The notes under the pieces were generated by a model. That model saw only the letters and a program-made list of their open reading frames with translations, was not told the DNA's origin and did not search any database. From the NCBI GenBank assembly GCA_003024175.1, contig MDYQ01000354.1:1-18439 (forward strand): a stretch of DNA of 18,439 nucleotides, written 5' to 3'. Positions 17,670 through 18,439 of the stretch are shown here, piece by piece. Every line of letters begins with the position of its first letter. Position 1 is the first letter of the stretch. Origin of the DNA: Planoprotostelium fungivorum (lineage: Eukaryota > Evosea > Variosea > Cavosteliida > Cavosteliaceae). The translations under genes were made by a program, and so were the position numbers.

Positions 17670-17765
17670 CTGCTTCAGGTTGAAATAGGTGTCCTCAGAT
17701 TCTTCCAGCTTCTTCGTCAATAAGTCCAAGTCATCCTGATGATCAATAATGAGGCCGCGCTCGTT
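17670..17765 (-). CDS. Single coiled-coil exon
   Basis: Minus-strand exon of exactly 32 codons, NERGLIIDHQDDLDLLTKKL then EESEDTYFNLKQ, ending at a strong donor (GTGAGG at 17669). A matching acceptor lies 39 nt on (ATTCCAG, 17631). The helix has a heptad-like pattern. Its partners are unclear; DNA upstream carries a Cys-pair stretch (KCLTCRIDTTGIGRQLATG, about 17915-17860). Confidence 0.35.
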
Positions 17766-17947
17766 CTTTTATCTATGACATTCCTTCTCCAAGCCTAGAG
17801 GTTCAGACCCAGGCTGATCAAGGCCCCGTGATGAGACCAAGTGTGAGGAAGTCCAGTGGCTAGTTGCCGTCCGATACCCGTGGTGTCAATGCGACAGGTC
17901 AGGCACTTCTGTGGTGTCGGTGGTAGAGATCGTTGTATAAAGGTGAG

Positions 17948-18304
17948 TTATTGATCAAATGCCTCTTCTTCCTCGTCTCGGTGGAGTCGTGGTTGTTGAA
18001 GAGCGTCAAGTGTCCTAGCTCGGTGTCGTAGTATGTCGCATGAGCCTAGTACCACAGTATTGTTGAGCTCCTGGAGTTGAGATGATGATGAGATGATGGT
18101 GAAGATGATCGAGGAGCTCACTGTTGGTTGTTGTAGACTCCGACGATGCTGATGGCCTTGGATATCTTCACGGCTGGAGATATGGCACCTTGGCCGATGA
18201 TGAGAGACCCACCGATGATGGCCACCGCTCTCACAACTCTCTTCACTGAGAGGTGATGATTGATGATGATGCTGTTCTGACTGAGAGGGGGTCACAGAAT
18301 GCAC
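17948..18304 (-). CDS. Possible C-terminal coding segment, low complexity
   Basis: Open minus frame to TAA at 17948. The last part has reasonable codon use (SSQLQELNNTVVLGSCDILR, then HRARTLDALQQPRLHRDEEE and EAFDQ). The earlier part is His/Ser-rich and overlaps GATGAT-type simple sequence (18079-18110 and 18256-18275), so only the last 60 codons or so are credible. Beyond 18305 nothing is supported. Confidence 0.3.
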   Translation of the reverse strand: MHSVTPSQSEQHHHQSSPLSEESCESGGHHRWVSHHRPRCHISSREDIQGHQHRRSLQQPTVSSSIIFTIISSSSQLQELNNTVVLGSCDILRHRARTLDALQQPRLHRDEEEEAFDQ

Positions 18305-18439
18305 ATTACAGACAATGAGTCACCCGACACATTCTCTTGCTGTGAGAGGAGAGCACAGAGACTGAAGGTGCCGCCTTCTCCGTGATTGTTGGCCGTGATG
18401 ATCATGATCATGTACTTGATGGTTGCATGTGATATGATG

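Noticed and set aside
18079-18275. GATGAT-rich stretches as a regulatory array
   Set aside because: Simple trinucleotide sequence of the kind scattered through the window; no ordered spacing.
1-18439. tRNA, rRNA, CRISPR arrays, bacterial operons or phage genes
   Set aside because: No cloverleaf, spaced direct-repeat array or ribosome-site-led gene runs were seen. Introns and protein families mark eukaryotic DNA.

Overview
This window is nuclear DNA of a compact eukaryotic genome. It has multi-exon genes on both strands, many very short GT-AG introns (24 to 53 nt in my models), a chromodomain retrotransposon fragment, a HECT ubiquitin ligase, a dynamin-type GTPase domain, a receptor-kinase relic, and ankyrin repeats with the unusual 31-residue period. 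Ankyrin repeats of the LLLSDxRVDPSARDN type, together with receptor tyrosine-kinase-like kinases, fit an amoebozoan, perhaps a protosteloid amoeba such as Planoprotostelium. That placement is inference from family style, not from any search.

Left edge (1-1700): the decayed 3' end of a Ty3/gypsy chromovirus and the start of its 3' LTR. A plus-strand gene follows whose four open segments join in frame across introns of 27, 44 and 27 nt, then a second plus-strand segment with a membrane-spanning stretch. Region 1700-4000 holds a seven-exon minus-strand gene (3969 to 1980, 588 aa) with a long Glu-rich tandem repeat. All its exon phases close, so this is the best-supported intron-rich model here. 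Region 4000-5340 is AT-rich intergenic DNA around a plus-strand ankyrin-repeat gene fragment.

Middle (5340-8100): fragmented minus-strand coding sequence, an intact basic nuclear-type protein (6506 to 6018), a decayed receptor kinase (about 7680 to 6590) and a small plus-strand gene (7659-8080).

The centre of interest is 12119 to 8117 (minus): one spliced reading frame of about 1,250 residues. It fuses a dynamin/SLIP-GC-like GTPase domain (P-loop GDSQEGKS, DVPG, TKID) to a C-terminal HECT domain with an intact catalytic Cys. I know of no described GTPase-HECT ligase with this layout.

Right of it (12460-15540) are small, tightly packed minus-strand genes. They include one whose start codon overlaps the end of an upstream ankyrin gene that carries a premature stop. 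From 15600 to the right edge coding signal is fragmentary: short exons on both strands, coiled-coil pieces and GATGAT-type simple sequence. Splice models there are tentative.

Exon models come from hand translation, GT-AG boundaries and phase matching. None is confirmed by transcripts.
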